DNA of 7,210 nt from a bacterium (GTDB lineage: Bacteria; Krumholzibacteriota; Krumholzibacteriia; JACNKJ01): assembly GCA_014382085.1 (NCBI GenBank), contig JACNKJ010000219.1, positions 1-7,210 of the forward strand, read 5' to 3'. The position numbers and the translations under genes were made by a program. Each line of letters begins with the position of its first letter. Position 1 is the first letter of the stretch. Positions 6,701 to 7,210 of the stretch are shown here, in pieces. The notes under the pieces were generated by a model that saw only the letters and a program-made list of their open reading frames with translations, was not told where the DNA came from and ran no database searches.

Positions 6701-7210
6701 CTCCATGTCCGACGGGCCAGTCGCTGGTGTTGCTGCGAACGTCGTGAATGTGGTTCCGCTGGATCAATGCATTGGTGATGTCGAAGGTGCCTGTGGACCA
6801 GCCGAAGGAGAGCGCCGAGGCGCTCGAGTTCAGATCGGCATGAATGGCACTGAACTCGTTGTCCTCGATCGTGAATCCGTCGATGTCCGTGTTGCTGCAA
6901 ATCACCGTTACGCAATGCACGTAACCGGTTGTCGTACCTGTTCCGACATCGTAGAAGTGATTGTTGCGTAGAGTCAGTCCGCTTCGGTCAGTCGCCACAA
7001 GGGCGTAGTGACCGTTGGGATTGCTGACAGTGAATCCATCGAGAGTCACGTTGTCGCCGGTGATCGAAATCGCCAGGTCCGTGTCTCCTAGGATCGTGGT
7101 CGACGCCGCACCGGCGGGGGCCCTGGGATTGAGGGTGCTTGGGAAGGGGGGGCGGCCGGGGGGGCCGCCCGCCCCCCCCCTTACGGTGCTGGCGGTGCCC
7201 CGGGCGGAGC
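3726..7210 (-). CDS. Giant secreted multi-domain protein, N terminus beyond window
   Basis: The frame is open to the right edge, so start and signal peptide are missing; a GTG at 7049 is merely internal. Numbering residue 1 from that GTG, 1107 residues are readable. Parallel beta-helix at 1-256, with repeats such as LTLRNNHFYDV, IDGFTIEDNEF and VVTGNDISNL, ending in SNWWGSATGPYHP (223-235). Cohesin-like module at about 270-397. FN3 at 402-494, with the NTEYFYRVKAKD strand. Two Ig-like repeats at about 500-683, the second with FSNDNATWSGW. A further FN3-like module at about 684-800. Dockerin-like calcium module at 807-878 (GDVRPSGYDGYVDVADI and NFVDFEDLMIFAMNY). A second cohesin-like module at about 885-1008. 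FlgD-like C-terminal domain at 1018-1107 (NFPNPFNPKTSIRFDLP, then GIYFYRIEAG). Such terminal domains in this bacterial group resemble type IX secretion sorting domains. Likely surface-exposed or released; glycan binding by the beta-helix is a guess. No catalytic residues are evident. Confidence 0.9.
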   Translation of the reverse strand, partial: SARGTASTVRGGAGGPPGRPPFPSTLNPRAPAGAASTTILGDTDLAISITGDNVTLDGFTVSNPNGHYALVATDRSGLTLRNNHFYDVGTGTTTGYVHCVTVICSNTDIDGFTIEDNEFSAIHADLNSSASALSFGWSTGTFDITNALIQRNHIHDVRSNTSDWPVGHGAYGILLNHSGNLDGETVAPQILDNTIEDLEGLWAHAIGLEGNTPGAVVTGNDISNLVDYKTPTDAVGVMVEDNAGWGDLNIHDNSFTALGYGVFTTMTDRTMVDATSNWWGSATGPYHPTLNPSGAGVLVGDNILFDPWTGLADLSILPGLSGPINCSQSSVLNFHYAPGDMTPALRGYEVTVACDAGLTFDGTDISDLGALSDIGMQSFYVTDNGDDSFTICAALLGPTSGLTLEDDLFSIEFHGTATGLQNVNILSYKLRDLDNGEFFATLHDAVIEVDCLGPDAPVLAAEPIYTQGTENTLDWSDESASGATLYYAECAEDAAFSVNLQDSGWIALLTHTFSGLSDNTEYFYRVKAKDALDNESAWSNVESSTQDDNLPVSEAGPLDAYQTSLTFDVPFVASDLTSGVAYVELYYQLNGGAWNPLGGTYTVSPISFTAGGDGSYCFFTVATDNVGNIELNPPSGDVCTIVDTTVPAGTFVINNDDVYTASTSVTLNNAITDDNGPLEMQFSNDNATWSGWVVYAPTYPWSLDLPDGTKTVYAQFKDDAGLVFSPTDDIILDTAPPGAADGLSGLAGHEKTILDWTDPGDGDLALIEVWRGPWHDGSNVSAYPEYDDLPGSTIPTRPANRTAADASVEWTLAGTALPGDEGFTDNFIPRGIYYYELFAQDMAGNYGPPLDENTQVMNYWLGDVRPSGYDGYVDVADITALGTSFGTVDGDGAYDNEIDVGPTDDWSRLGIPLTDNFVDFEDLMIFAMNYNIVAPRPVLDGALDYAMLTWYQVDEVTWALGLVKPCSNLKAIVLRDELPDGISVVLERSAILQHQGGVPIFLQNVARNGLDVSMAVMGTDAILQGEGELFRVNFSAPCELPEISLEVRGVGNLPLDFELEATEIPALPTVYAMARNFPNPFNPKTSIRFDLPEAQDVKLVVYDTMGRRIVTLLNESMQPGFHSVDWMGKDDRGNAVASGIYFYRIEAGPLSQTERMLLLK
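7146..7180. repeat. G/C homopolymer-rich, self-complementary contig end
   Basis: Near the right edge the sequence becomes runs of G followed by runs of C: seven G at 7146-7152, a run of seven G from 7158, and nine C at 7172-7180. The central GGCGGCC and GGCCGCC can pair. In the coding frame this gives Gly/Pro/Arg-rich, low-complexity sequence unlike the beta-helix that follows. It may be assembly or read-end artefact rather than biology, so the protein sequence encoded beyond about 7130 should not be trusted. Confidence 0.55.

Noticed and set aside
4640..6915. Many 60-140 residue frames overlapping the giant gene on both strands
   Set aside because: Arg/Pro/His-rich shadow translations without any family feature; the giant frame has clear domains throughout.
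1..7210. tRNA, rRNA, CRISPR array, insertion sequence or riboswitch
   Set aside because: Reading both strands I saw no cloverleaf, repeat-spacer pattern, transposase or recognisable aptamer; the intergenic hairpins are explained as terminators.

Overview
The window looks like a contig fragment from an uncultured bacterium of the broad FCB assemblage (Eisenbacteria, Krumholzibacteriota, Latescibacterota or relatives). The main evidence is the protein style: very long secreted multi-domain proteins with a beta-helix, cohesin-like modules, FN3/Ig repeats, a dockerin-like calcium module and a FlgD-like C-terminal domain carrying NFPNPFNP. GC-rich third positions, TTG start usage and strong GC-rich hairpin terminators fit this. 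The lineage is inferred from style; no rRNA or marker gene is present.

Layout. (1) Positions 2-730, plus strand: the C-terminal half of GatD, the glutaminase-like subunit of the archaeal-type Glu-tRNA(Gln) amidotransferase, cut by the left edge and followed by a hairpin terminator (761-795). (2) 980-1690, plus strand: a secreted protein of unknown function with a calcium-loop motif, started by TTG behind a strong AGGAGG. (3) A perfect 13-bp bidirectional terminator (1724-1757) separates it from (4) asnA (1779-2900, minus strand), ammonia-dependent asparagine synthetase. (5) 2990-3535, minus strand: a small exported protein made of one cohesin-like domain. (6) Two strong hairpins (3567-3602 and 3681-3717) lie downstream of (7) a giant surface or secreted protein (3726 to the right edge, minus strand), still open at the window edge. 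The last ~65 bases contain G/C homopolymer runs that look like unreliable contig-end sequence.

Two themes emerge. One is amide metabolism: GatD for Gln-tRNA and AsnA for free asparagine sit about 1 kb apart on opposite strands. That pairing makes sense because the GatDE enzyme family makes only Gln-tRNA, so asparagine must come from elsewhere. The other theme is export. The two small secreted proteins are unrelated in sequence but end in nearly the same tail, [ST]-E-D-...-N-W-x-x-L-K-x-x-Y-stop. The giant protein carries a different terminal module, the FlgD-like domain. The shared tail is the best candidate here for an undescribed sorting or anchoring signal. The single-domain cohesin-like protein next to a dockerin-bearing giant also suggests a possible surface assembly.
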